Positions 32,851 through 41,868 of a stretch of DNA of 64,000 nt are shown piece after piece. Made by a program: the position numbers and the translations under genes. Source of the DNA: Streptomyces sp. NRRL B-3428 (lineage in GTDB: Bacteria > Actinomycetota > Actinomycetes > Streptomycetales > Streptomycetaceae); the NCBI GenBank assembly GCA_000721375.1, contig JOGW01000002.1:310001-374000 (forward strand). The letters run 5' to 3'. Numbering within the stretch: position 1 is the first letter of the stretch; each line of letters opens with the position of its first letter. The notes under the pieces were generated by a model. That model ran no database searches. It was not told the origin of the DNA and saw nothing but the letters and a program-made list of their open reading frames with translations.

Positions 32851-35082
32851 TCAAAGATCGGCGGCAGCCGGAGTGTGCGTGCGCTCGGGCACGGCCCCTG
32901 ACTCCGACTCGCCGATGCCCAACCGCCCGTGCACCCCCCGCAGCCACCTCGGCGCCCACCAGTTCCACCGCCCCGCAAGCCGCATGAACACCGGCACAAG
33001 CACCACCCTGATCAGCGTCGCGTCGACCAGGATCACCACCACCATCCCGACCGCGAGCATCTTGAGGAACACGATCCCCGAGCTCGCGTACGTCGCGAAG
33101 GACGCCGCCAGGACGACGGCCGCGGACGTGATCAGCGGGCCGCTGCGTTCCAGGCCGGTGGCCACGGCGTGGGGGGTGTCGCCCGTGAGGTCGTACTCCT
33201 CCTTGATACGGGAGAGCAGAAACACCTCGTAGTCCATGGACAGCCCGAACGCCGTGCAGAACATCAGGATCGGGATCGACGGCTCGATGCTCCCCGTGGC
33301 CGTGAAGCCGAGCAGCTCGGACAGATGGCCGTCCTGGAAGACCCATACCAGCGTGCCGAACATGACGGCCATGCTGAGCGCGTTGAGGACCATCGCCTTC
33401 AGCGGCAGCAGCACACTGCCCGTCACCAGGAAGAGGATGACGAAGGTGACGGTGAGGATGAGGCCGAGGACCAGCGGCATACGGCCGGTCAACTCGGCGC
33501 GGAAGTCCGCGAGTTCCGCCGGGTAGCCGGCGACACGGGCGTCGTCACCGGCAAGCGTGCGGATCTCGCCGATCACACGGTCGACCTCCCGCTCAAGACC
33601 CTCGTGCGTGGCGATCACCGAGTACCACGTGCCGTCCGACCGCCCTTCGAAGCGAGCCGACCACGTCCCCGCGTCCAGGATCCGCCGGCCGTCCGCGTAC
33701 GAGCCGGTCAGCGCGTCGACCTGGTGCACCTCGTCGATACGGGAGAGGGCGAGTGCGGTCCGTTCGACATCGGCCGCCGACATCCCGCCCCCGTCGAGGA
33801 CCTGAATCGCATCCATCTCCTCCGCCGCGAAGTTCTCGCGGATGTCCTGCTGCACGACCCGGCTGGAGGTCTCCCGCGGCAGCACCCGCTCGTCCGGCAC
33901 CCCGAAGGTCAGACCGAGCGCGGGCGCGGACAGCGTCAGCAGGACGGCCAGGGCCGGAATCCCGTACAGAAGCGGGCGTTTCATCATGCGCAGCGCCGTA
34001 CGTCGCCACCAGTCGCCGCCCTGGACGGTCTCGACACCCTCGCCGGCCTTGCGCCGCGCGACCCGGTGACCCAGCCGGGCGAGCGCGGCGGGCAGGATCA
34101 CCAGTGCGGCGAACACCGACGTCAGCACGGTTCCGATGCCCGCGTACGCGAAGGAGCGCAGGAAGGGGAACGGGAACAGCAGGAGGCAGGCCAGCGACAC
34201 GACCACGGTCAGGCCGCTGAAGGCGACGGTGCGGCCGGCCCGTGTCACCGACTCCCGTACGGCATCCGGCACTTCGGCCCCGGACGCGAGCGCCTCGCGG
34301 AAGCGGTTGATCACGAACAGGCTGTAGTCGACGCCGAGCCCGATGCCCATGACCAGGGTCAGATTCGCGGCGAAGGTCGAGACGTCGGTGAAGAGCGTCA
34401 CGATACGGAGCAGCGCGAGCGTGCCGATGACGGAGAACAGCCCCATGGCGAGCGTCAGGGCGGCGGCCGAGAAGCGGCGGTAGAGCACGAAGAGCAGCAG
34501 AAGCACCAAGGGGATCACGATCAGCTCGGCCCGCAGGAAGTCCTCGCGTGCCTGCTCGGCGGCCTGCCGGAACACCTCGTCACCGCCGCCCACCCGCACG
34601 TCCAGGAGCTCGCCGTCGCGGGTGAACTCCGGCGAGATCCGCGCGAGTTCGGCCCGCGCCTGCGTGACCGTCCCCGCCATCCGGGCGACCACCAGTGCCT
34701 GCCTCGCGTCCTCGGCGCGCATCACGGGCGACCGGCCACGGCTCCAGTACGAGGCGGTCTCGGCCACCCCGTCCCGCGCGGCCAGCTCACGCTCCAGGGC
34801 CCGTCCGGCCTCGGCGACCGCGGGGGTGTCGACCGTGCCCTCCTTCGCGGTGACCATCAGGAGCACGGAAGGAGTGCCCGTGCCGTACTCCTCCTCCAGT
34901 ACGGCACGGGTCGTCACCGACTCGGAGCCGGGGCTCTCGAAGCGGGAGAGCACCAGCCGGTCCATGGTTCCGGCGGCGAGCACGAGGGCGATCAGGGCGA
35001 GCAGGACGCTCGACCGGAGGGCGCGGCGCGGGCGGCGGGCGAGGGCCGAGCCCAGGCGGGCGAGGGGTTGTCGGGGTGGCAC
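32851..35082 (-). CDS. MMPL/RND-family transporter
   Basis: The 743-residue product has the duplicated MMPL architecture of 11-12 membrane helices and two large extracellular loops (residues about 45-170 and 380-520). Characteristic segments are MGIGLGVDYSLFVINRFREAL and FGLSMDYEVFLLSRIKEEYD, the Asp-Tyr pairs of the proton relay. MMPL proteins export lipids, siderophores or antibiotics with proton-motive force. The GTG at 35082 has AGGAG 7 bp upstream. It is divergent from the BTAD regulator, which is a likely controller. Confidence 0.9.
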   Translation of the reverse strand: MPPRQPLARLGSALARRPRRALRSSVLLALIALVLAAGTMDRLVLSRFESPGSESVTTRAVLEEEYGTGTPSVLLMVTAKEGTVDTPAVAEAGRALERELAARDGVAETASYWSRGRSPVMRAEDARQALVVARMAGTVTQARAELARISPEFTRDGELLDVRVGGGDEVFRQAAEQAREDFLRAELIVIPLVLLLLFVLYRRFSAAALTLAMGLFSVIGTLALLRIVTLFTDVSTFAANLTLVMGIGLGVDYSLFVINRFREALASGAEVPDAVRESVTRAGRTVAFSGLTVVVSLACLLLFPFPFLRSFAYAGIGTVLTSVFAALVILPAALARLGHRVARRKAGEGVETVQGGDWWRRTALRMMKRPLLYGIPALAVLLTLSAPALGLTFGVPDERVLPRETSSRVVQQDIRENFAAEEMDAIQVLDGGGMSAADVERTALALSRIDEVHQVDALTGSYADGRRILDAGTWSARFEGRSDGTWYSVIATHEGLEREVDRVIGEIRTLAGDDARVAGYPAELADFRAELTGRMPLVLGLILTVTFVILFLVTGSVLLPLKAMVLNALSMAVMFGTLVWVFQDGHLSELLGFTATGSIEPSIPILMFCTAFGLSMDYEVFLLSRIKEEYDLTGDTPHAVATGLERSGPLITSAAVVLAASFATYASSGIVFLKMLAVGMVVVILVDATLIRVVLVPVFMRLAGRWNWWAPRWLRGVHGRLGIGESESGAVPERTHTPAAADL

Positions 35083-35159
35083 GTCGGGTCTCCTGTGGGC
35101 AGCGGCCCCGTGGATACGGGAGCGGATCGCCCCACCTTCGGGCGCACCGCTTCCACGAG

Positions 35160-35195
35160 CGCTGGAAGAACCGCTGGAAGAACCACCGGAAGAGC
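35160..35195. repeat. Three 12-bp direct repeats in the MMPL / BTAD divergent promoter
   Basis: CGCTGGAAGAAC occurs at 35160-35171 and 35172-35183, followed by the degenerate copy CACCGGAAGAGC (35184-35195). Direct repeats at roughly one helical turn are the kind of site SARP/BTAD regulators bind, so this is a candidate target of the adjacent BTAD protein. Confidence 0.55.
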
Positions 35196-35210
35196 CGTCA
35201 GGGCCCCGGG

Positions 35211-35235
35211 AACTCCTGGACACGTTCCGGGAGTT
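35211..35235. promoter_or_regulatory. Inverted repeat upstream of the BTAD gene
   Basis: AACTCCTGGA (35211-35220) and TCCGGGAGTT (35226-35235) are complementary at 9 of 10 positions around a 5-nt centre, 35-59 bp before the BTAD start. It may be an operator or a leader hairpin. Confidence 0.5.
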
Positions 35236-35269
35236 GATAGCTCAGAGCCACCGGCGACCAGGGGGAACG

Positions 35270-36172
35270 ATGTCCGGAGTCCTGCTGCGCGAGCACCCCG
35301 ACGCCCACGACTGCGGCGCACACCCCGAGCGCTCCTCGGTCACCCTGCTCGGCCCGTTCGCCCTGCGCCGCGCCGGAGTCGACGCTCCGCTCGGCCCGCC
35401 CAAGCAGCAGGCGCTGCTCGCCGTACTGCTCCTTCAGCCCGGCCGCACCCTGGGGCTGCAGCAGCTGGTCGAAGCCCTCTGGGGACAGCGCCCGCCCGCC
35501 CACACCAAGAATCTGCTGCAGAAGTACCTCTCGGGGCTGCGGCCCGCACTCACCGCGCACGGCATGACGGTGGAGTGGACCGGCTCCGGCTACCGCCTCG
35601 ACCCGGGTGCGGCCTGCGTGGATCTCTACGCGTACGACCGGCTGGCAGCCGCCGGACGTACGGCACTTGCGGCGGGCCAACCCGCCGAGGCGGCCCGGCT
35701 GCTCGACCGGGCGCGGGCCCGCAAGGGCGGCCCGCTCGCCGAGGGCCTGGACGCCCCCCTGCTCGAACGGGAGCGGATCTTCACCCGCTCCCGGATACTC
35801 ATCGACTTCGAACTGCGCGCGGAGCTCGAACTTGAGCTGGGCCGCCACCGCGAGGCCATCCCGTATCTGGAATGCCTGGTACACAGTCACGAGCTGCACG
35901 AACGCTTCGTATGGCTCCTTATGCTCGCGCTGCACAGGGCGGGCCGGGACGGCGAGGCCCTGACGGCGTACCGGGATCATCAGCGACGTGCCGCGCAGGA
36001 GCTGGGCGCCGAACCGGGCCCCGCACTCACCCGGCTGCACCTCGCCGTGCTGCGCCAGGATCCGGCTCTGGGCTCGCTCTCGGCCCTGTCTACGCCGGCT
36101 GCGCGGCCTGCGACGTCTACGCCGGGTGCGCGGCCTGCGACGGAGACTAGGTCGTCGGTCGTCAGCCGCTGA
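35270..36172 (+). CDS. BTAD/SARP-type regulator without ATPase domain
   Basis: The 300-residue product has an OmpR-like winged helix (VTLLGPFALRRAGVDAPLGPPKQQALLAVLLLQPGRTLGLQQLVEALWG...NLLQKYLSGLRP). The bacterial transcriptional activation domain follows (LDRARARKGGPLAEGLDAPLLERER...LELGRHREAIPYLECLVHSHELHERFVWLLMLALHRAGRDGEALTAYRDHQ). This is the small-SARP layout that activates nearby operons. The C-terminus carries a 27-bp in-frame duplication giving STPAARPAT-STPGARPAT. GGGGGAA precedes the ATG. Confidence 0.88.
   Translation: MSGVLLREHPDAHDCGAHPERSSVTLLGPFALRRAGVDAPLGPPKQQALLAVLLLQPGRTLGLQQLVEALWGQRPPAHTKNLLQKYLSGLRPALTAHGMTVEWTGSGYRLDPGAACVDLYAYDRLAAAGRTALAAGQPAEAARLLDRARARKGGPLAEGLDAPLLERERIFTRSRILIDFELRAELELELGRHREAIPYLECLVHSHELHERFVWLLMLALHRAGRDGEALTAYRDHQRRAAQELGAEPGPALTRLHLAVLRQDPALGSLSALSTPAARPATSTPGARPATETRSSVVSR
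36089..36142. repeat. 27-bp in-frame tandem duplication at the BTAD 3' end
   Basis: Two copies beginning TCTACGCCGG and ending CTGCGACG (36089-36115 and 36116-36142) differ at one base. They encode STPAARPAT and STPGARPAT. Confidence 0.9.
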
Positions 36173-36212
36173 GGTGGAACGCCGGGCCCACGGCATTCGA
36201 GGACCCGGCGTA

Positions 36213-36244
36213 GCGCGCGGCGTCAGAAGCGCGCGGCGTCAGAA
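36213..36244. repeat. 16-bp perfect tandem duplication overlapping a stop codon
   Basis: GCGCGCGGCGTCAGAA occurs twice in a row. The right copy contains the stop codon of the small membrane-protein gene (36241-36239 on the minus strand). Confidence 0.85.
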
Positions 36245-36433
36245 GCCCCCGGCGCCCGGCCCGATGTTCTGCTGGGCGACGGCGCTGAACGACATCGCCC
36301 GGGCGGTCTCCTGCTGCAACGCGACACGCTCAAGCGCCCCGCGCTCGCCCTCACCACCCCGGCGCAACAGCACGAACAGGCATCCGCCGATCGCCGCCGC
36401 CAAGCCCACGAAAAGTACCGCCAACTCGCCCAT
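36239..36433 (-). CDS. Small single-pass membrane protein
   Basis: The product has 64 residues: one hydrophobic helix (residues about 3-23, LAVLFVGLAAAIGGCLFVLL), a positively charged RRGGEGERG segment, and a short soluble tail. AGGGGG lies 4 bp before the ATG, which supports translation. I recognise no family. It lies between the BTAD gene and fadA6, about 190 bp from the latter. Confidence 0.55.
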   Translation of the reverse strand: MGELAVLFVGLAAAIGGCLFVLLRRGGEGERGALERVALQQETARAMSFSAVAQQNIGPGAGGF

Positions 36434-36625
36434 CGAACCCCCTGAACAGGCAGGGAACCACTCCCGCGGCTCCAGTGCGCGAAAGATACCCCTCGCTCCC
36501 CACCATCAACACACGCCTTGAGCTAGATCTGAGCTCGACCGGAACGAGCGTCGAGCCGGCTCGACACCCGGCCCGGTCGGCGCCGCTCGCCCGGCCAGGT
36601 TGTCGCCGCCCGCCCGGCCGCCGCC

Positions 36626-37783
<1,158 letters not shown>

Positions 37784-37801
37784 GACAACTCCCTCAAAAG
37801 G

Positions 37802-38416
37802 TCAGGTTCGTACGGCGATTCCGTCCAGGACCATCGACAGGTACTGCCGGGCGATCTCCTCCGGGCTGTGCTGCCCGCCGGGGCGGTACCAGGACGCGGC
37901 GACCCACACGGTGTCGCGCACGAAGCGGTACGTGAGCCGGATGTCCAGGTCGGAGCGGAAGACCTGGGCGGCGACGCCACGTTCGAGCGTGCCGAGCCAG
38001 GCCTTCTCGAACTTCTGCTGCGATTCGACGAGATACCCGAAGCGTTCCTGCTGGGCGAGGTGGCGGGACTCCTTCTGGTAGATCGCGACCGCGGCACGGT
38101 GCCGGTCGATCTCCCGGAAGGACTCGGTGACCAGGGCCTCGATGGTCTCGCGCGGACCGAGCCCGGCGGCGAGCACCTCGTCGTAGCCCTGCCAGAGCTC
38201 ATTCAGGAACGAGGAGAGGATCTCGTCGAGGATCGACTCCTTCGAGTCGAAGTGGTAGTAGAGACTGCCCGCGAGCATCCCCGCCTCATCGGCGATCTTC
38301 CGCACGGTCGTGGCGTTGTACCCCTGCGCGGCGAACACCTCGGCGGCGGTCGCGAGGAGTTCACGGCGGCGGGCGGGCGACGGGGTCACGGTCTTGCTGT
38401 CGTTCTTCTTCGGCAC
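37802..38416 (-). CDS. kstR2: TetR-family repressor KstR2 of the HIP regulon
   Basis: The 204-residue protein has an N-terminal TetR helix-turn-helix (RRELLATAAEVFAAQGYNATTVRKIADEAGMLAGSLYYHFDSKESILDEIL). Its ligand domain matches KstR2 features (AVAIYQKESRHLAQQERFGYLVESQQKFEKAWL, YRFVRDTVWVAASWYRPGG, IARQYLSMVLDGI). In mycobacteria KstR2 represses the HIP genes and releases DNA on binding HIP-CoA. The start is GTG without a clear ribosome site, which fits the low expression of a repressor. It lies in the operon it should control. Confidence 0.9.
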   Translation of the reverse strand: MPKKNDSKTVTPSPARRRELLATAAEVFAAQGYNATTVRKIADEAGMLAGSLYYHFDSKESILDEILSSFLNELWQGYDEVLAAGLGPRETIEALVTESFREIDRHRAAVAIYQKESRHLAQQERFGYLVESQQKFEKAWLGTLERGVAAQVFRSDLDIRLTYRFVRDTVWVAASWYRPGGQHSPEEIARQYLSMVLDGIAVRT

Positions 38417-38434
38417 AGGTCCATTGTCGCGCCC

Positions 38435-39241
38435 CTATGCGTGCTGACTGCTGACGGAGACCACTTCACCGGTCATGTACGAGGAGTAGGGCCCGGCCAG
38501 GAACACGATCACGTTGGCCACCTCCCACGGCTCGGCGTACCGCCCGAAGGCCTCGCGCGCCGTCAGCTCCTCAAGAAGCTCCGGCGTCGTGACCTTCACG
38601 AGGTGCGGATGCATGGCGAGACTCGGCGAGACGGCGTTGACCCGTACCCCGTACTCCGCACCCTCGATCCCCGCGGTCCGGGTGAGCGCCATGACGCCCG
38701 CCTTCGCGGCGGCGTAGTGCGCCTGTCCCGCCTGGGCACGCCAGCCGATCACGGAGGCGTTGTTGACGATGACCCCGCCCGAGCCCGACTCCTTGAAATG
38801 CCTGAGCGCGGCACGTACGCAGCGGAACGTGCCGTTCAAGGTGACGTCCAGGACCCGTGTCCACTGCTCGTCGGTCATGTCGACCAAGGCCGATGTGCCG
38901 CCCAGACCGGCGTTGTTGACCACCAGATCGAGTCCGCCGTGCCGCTCGACGACGTAGGAGAACAAGGCCTGGACCTGCTGCTCGTCCGTCACATCGCAGG
39001 CGATGGCGCCGACCCGGTCGGCCCCGAACTCCTTGGCCAGTTCCGCCTCGGACTCCGCGAGCCTGCGCTCATGCGCGTCGCTGATGACGACGGACGCGCC
39101 CTCCTCCAGGAACCGGCGCGCGGTGGCCCCGCCGATACCGGCGCCTGCGGCCGCGGTGATGACGGCCGTACGCCCGTCGAGCAGGCCGTGGCCATTCACG
39201 TACTGCGGCTTGTTGCCGTTCCCAGGCTTGTTGTCGGTCAC
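38435..39241 (-). CDS. ipdF: Short-chain dehydrogenase IpdF
   Basis: The 268-residue SDR has GHGLLDGRTAVITAAAGAGIGGATARRFLEEGASVVISDAHERRL, NNAGLGGTS, VIVNNASVIGWRAQAGQAHYAAAKAGVMALTR and the ending PYSSYMTGEVVSVSSQHA. All of these are near-identical to what I recall of mycobacterial IpdF (Rv3559c), which oxidises a hydroxyl of the bicyclic HIP-derived CoA ester. GTG is the start and no Shine-Dalgarno is visible, so it may be leaderless. It is divergent from the acyl-CoA dehydrogenase operon over an operator-containing 52-bp gap. Confidence 0.9.
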   Translation of the reverse strand: MTDNKPGNGNKPQYVNGHGLLDGRTAVITAAAGAGIGGATARRFLEEGASVVISDAHERRLAESEAELAKEFGADRVGAIACDVTDEQQVQALFSYVVERHGGLDLVVNNAGLGGTSALVDMTDEQWTRVLDVTLNGTFRCVRAALRHFKESGSGGVIVNNASVIGWRAQAGQAHYAAAKAGVMALTRTAGIEGAEYGVRVNAVSPSLAMHPHLVKVTTPELLEELTAREAFGRYAEPWEVANVIVFLAGPYSSYMTGEVVSVSSQHA

Positions 39242-39257
39242 AGCAGGAGGCTAACCT

Positions 39258-39275
39258 ACCAAACACTTGTTAGGG
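39258..39275. promoter_or_regulatory. Candidate KstR2 operator, right copy
   Basis: ACCAAACACTTGTTAGGG lies in the 52-bp divergent gap between ipdF and the fadE31-like gene. It matches the reverse complement of 25819-25836 at 16 of 18 positions. It fits AnCAAGnnCTTGnT with one change. Confidence 0.8.
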
Positions 39276-39293
39276 AAGGGAGTTGGGCAGCCC

Positions 39294-40457
39294 GTGGACC
39301 TGGATGAATCACCCGAAGAGCAGGCATTCCGGCAGGAGGCGAGGCAGTGGCTGCGGGCCAACGTCCCCTCGCAGCCCCTCACTTCACTGGAGACGGAGGA
39401 GGGCTTCGCCCAACACCGCGAGTGGGAGCGGCGGTTGTCCGAGGACCGCTGGTCGGTGGTGTCCTGGCCGGCCGAGTACGGCGGCCGTGGCGTGGACATC
39501 TTCCGGTGGCTGATCTTCGAGGAGGAGTACTACGCGGCGGGCGGCCCCGGCCGGGTCTCGCAGAACGGCATCAATCTCCTCGCACCCACGCTCCTCGACC
39601 ACGGCACCCCCGAGCAGAAGCAGCGGATCCTGCCCTCGATGGCGAGCGGTGAGGTGATCTGGGCGCAGGCCTGGTCGGAGCCGGAGGCGGGCTCGGATCT
39701 CGCCTCGCTCAAGTCCCGTGCCGTACGCACCGAGGGCGGCTGGCTCCTTTCCGGCCAGAAGACCTGGTCCTCACGTGCGGCCTTCGCGGACCGCGCCTTC
39801 GGCATCTTCCGCACGGACCCGGAGGCCGACCGCCCGCACCGGGGTCTGACCTACCTGATGTTCGACCTGCGCACTCCCGGTGTGACCGTCCGCCCCATCG
39901 GCCGCCTCGACGGCAAACCGGCCTTCGCGGAACTCTTCCTCGACGAGGTGTTCGTGCCGGACGAGGACGTGATCGGCGAGGTGGGCCAGGGCTGGCGTAT
40001 CGCCATGTCGACCACGGGCAACGAACGCGGTCTCACCCTGCGCTCCCCCGGCCGCTTCATGGCGGCGGCCGACCGCCTGGTCGACCTGTGGCGCAGGCAA
40101 GCGAACCCCGCCGACACCGCACTGCGCGACCGGGTGGCGGACGCGGTGGTCGGCGCCCGCGCGTATCAGCTGTTCACGGCGGCCAACGCGGCCCGTTTCG
40201 CGGCCGGCGAGACCATCGGCGCGGAGTCCTCCCTGAACAAGGTCTTCTGGTCCCAGTACGACATCGCGCTGCACGAGACGGCGCTCGACCTCCTGGGCGC
40301 GGACGGCGAGTTGGCCGAGCACGCCGAAGGCCCGTACGACTGGGCCGAGGGCTATGTCTTCTCGCTCGCGGGCCCGATCTACGCCGGGACCAACGAGATC
40401 CAGCGCGACATCATCGCCGAGCGGCTGCTCGGCCTGCCGAAGGGACGGCGGACATGA
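39294..40457 (+). CDS. Acyl-CoA dehydrogenase, FadE31-like subunit
   Basis: The 387-residue product has the ACAD pattern (AQAWSEPEAGSDLASLKSRAVR, NGQK-like SGQKTWSSRAAFADRAFGIFR, VFVPDEDVIGEVGQGWRIAMSTTGNERG). It ends AGPIYAGTNEIQRDIIAERLLG. The position that is usually the catalytic Glu in YEGT is Ala here (YAGT), as expected in one chain of the alpha2-beta2 dehydrogenases used in steroid catabolism. It resembles mycobacterial FadE31. GTG at 39294 is preferred over a TTG inside the operator. It is coupled to the next gene by an ATGA overlap. Confidence 0.87.
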   Translation: MDLDESPEEQAFRQEARQWLRANVPSQPLTSLETEEGFAQHREWERRLSEDRWSVVSWPAEYGGRGVDIFRWLIFEEEYYAAGGPGRVSQNGINLLAPTLLDHGTPEQKQRILPSMASGEVIWAQAWSEPEAGSDLASLKSRAVRTEGGWLLSGQKTWSSRAAFADRAFGIFRTDPEADRPHRGLTYLMFDLRTPGVTVRPIGRLDGKPAFAELFLDEVFVPDEDVIGEVGQGWRIAMSTTGNERGLTLRSPGRFMAAADRLVDLWRRQANPADTALRDRVADAVVGARAYQLFTAANAARFAAGETIGAESSLNKVFWSQYDIALHETALDLLGADGELAEHAEGPYDWAEGYVFSLAGPIYAGTNEIQRDIIAERLLGLPKGRRT

Positions 40458-41419
40458 CGGGAACACGCTTCCTCCTGGACAGCGAGCAGCGCGAGTTCGC
40501 CCGCAGCCTCGACGCCATGCTGACGGCGGCGGACACCCCTTCCGTCGTACGGGCCTGGGGGGCGGGTGACTTCGCGCCGGGCCGCGCGCTGTGGGCCCGG
40601 CTCGCCGAGGCCGGGGTCTTCGCGCTTGCCGTGCCCGAGGAGTACGAGGGCGTGGGGCCGCTGCCGGTGGAACTGGCCGTGGCCTACGTCGAGTTGGGGC
40701 GGCACGCCGTACCCGGCCCGGTGGTGGAGACCGCCGCGGCGGCCGGGCTGCTTGCCGCGACGGGCGATTCCACGCACGCCAAGCAGCTTCTGCCGGGCAT
40801 CGCGAACGGTTCGGTGATGGCCACGGTGAAGGCACCGGGCGGCCCTTACGCCCTGGACGCACAGGCCGCGGACCTCACCGTCACCTTCGCCGACGGAGCT
40901 CTGCACCTGTGCACCGAGCACGGGCCGACACACCGCTCGGCCGACCCCGCGCGCCACTTGACCGAACCGGGTCCGCCCGCCGAACTCCTCACCCAGGACC
41001 GCGCCGCCTTCGCGGCCACCGACTCCTGGGGCACCCTGGCCGCGGCCGCTCAGGCCCTCGGCGTGGGCCGCGCCCTGCTCGACCGCACGGTCGCGTACGT
41101 GAAGCAGCGCAAGCAGTTCGGCACGGAGATCGGTACGTTCCAGACGGTCAAGCACCAGCTCGCGGACACCCTGCTCAAGCTGGAGTTCGCCACCCCGCTC
41201 CTGTACGGCGCGGCCCTCACCATGACCCGCGCCGACCTGGCCGCCGCCAAACTCACCGCCTCGGAAGCCGCCTACTTCGCCTCGCGCACGGCGCTTCAGC
41301 TGCACGGCGCGATCGGCTACACGGAAGAGCTCGACCTCTCCCTGTGGATCCGCAAGGCCCAGGCGCTGCGCACGGCCTGGGGTTCGCCGAGCGCCTGCCG
41401 GAAGCGGGTGCTTGCCTGA
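40454..41419 (+). CDS. Acyl-CoA dehydrogenase, FadE32/FadE33-like partner subunit
   Basis: The 321-residue product is a short ACAD typical of the second subunit of heterotetrameric steroid dehydrogenases (about 320 residues, as in FadE32 and FadE33). Conserved parts are FALAVPEEYEGVG, the C-terminal helix RKQFGTEIGTFQTVKHQLADTLLKLE, and QLHGAIGYTEELDLSLWIRKAQ. The GYTEE segment can supply the catalytic carboxylate that the FadE31-like chain lacks. The overlap with the upstream gene predicts equal synthesis. Which HIP-CoA oxidation it performs is not settled by the sequence. Confidence 0.85.
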   Translation: MTGTRFLLDSEQREFARSLDAMLTAADTPSVVRAWGAGDFAPGRALWARLAEAGVFALAVPEEYEGVGPLPVELAVAYVELGRHAVPGPVVETAAAAGLLAATGDSTHAKQLLPGIANGSVMATVKAPGGPYALDAQAADLTVTFADGALHLCTEHGPTHRSADPARHLTEPGPPAELLTQDRAAFAATDSWGTLAAAAQALGVGRALLDRTVAYVKQRKQFGTEIGTFQTVKHQLADTLLKLEFATPLLYGAALTMTRADLAAAKLTASEAAYFASRTALQLHGAIGYTEELDLSLWIRKAQALRTAWGSPSACRKRVLA

Positions 41420-41442
41420 AGCGGGTGACGACCTGAGGCGAC

Positions 41443-41787
41443 TCAGGCCTTCGCGACGGCCACCAGCTCCGCGAGCGACTCACGTGTGAGCGTGAGCCGC
41501 TCCAACTCCTGGTCCACACGGGAGAGCTGGTCGAGGACGAGCGGGCTCAGACAGGGCTCGATCTCCTGCTCGCTGCCACAGACGCACTCGATGATCTCGG
41601 CGATGATCCGCGTGGACAGACCCGCGTCCAGGAAGCGACGGATCCGCCGGACGGTGGCGGGCGCGTCCGCTCCGTAGACCCGCTGGCCGCCGGGGGTGCG
41701 GGTGGAGGAGAGCAGCCCCTGCTCCTCGTAGTAGCGCAGAAGCCGGACCGAGACTCCGGTCTCGGTGGACAACCGGCCAATCTTCAT
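41443..41787 (-). CDS. MerR-family transcriptional regulator
   Basis: The 114-residue product has the MerR winged helix MKIGRLSTETGVSVRLLRYYEEQGLLSSTRTPGGQRVYGADAPATVRRIRRFLDAGLSTRIIAEII. A short dimerisation helix follows. Cysteines at CVCGSEQEIEPC could respond to redox or metals. It is divergent from an aldo/keto reductase gene with a MerR-type promoter dyad between them. It probably controls that gene. A 6-bp-stem hairpin (41432-41447) overlaps its stop. Confidence 0.87.
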   Translation of the reverse strand: MKIGRLSTETGVSVRLLRYYEEQGLLSSTRTPGGQRVYGADAPATVRRIRRFLDAGLSTRIIAEIIECVCGSEQEIEPCLSPLVLDQLSRVDQELERLTLTRESLAELVAVAKA

Positions 41788-41833
41788 CCCGTCCACTGCC
41801 GCCCCCACTGTGATCCCCCTCACAGGCACTTGA

Positions 41834-41853
41834 ACCTCACATGGGTGTGAGGT
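41834..41853. promoter_or_regulatory. MerR-type operator/promoter of the aldo/keto reductase gene
   Basis: ACCTCACA-tggg-TGTGAGGT is a perfect dyad with 8-bp arms. It lies between a TTGAAC -35 element (41830-41835) and a TAGCGT-like -10 (41856-41861), giving the long 19-20-bp spacer that MerR proteins act on. Confidence 0.7.
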
Positions 41854-41868
41854 CATAGCGTTCCCGTC

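Noticed and set aside
32929..35835. A 968-residue frame antisense to the MMPL gene
   Set aside because: Its sequence is His/Arg/Gln-rich low complexity typical of antisense reading, and it runs across two real divergent genes.
41432..41447. CCTGAG-gcga-CTCAGG hairpin as a separate terminator
   Set aside because: The stem is only 6 bp and overlaps the MerR stop codon, so it is noted in that entry rather than called.
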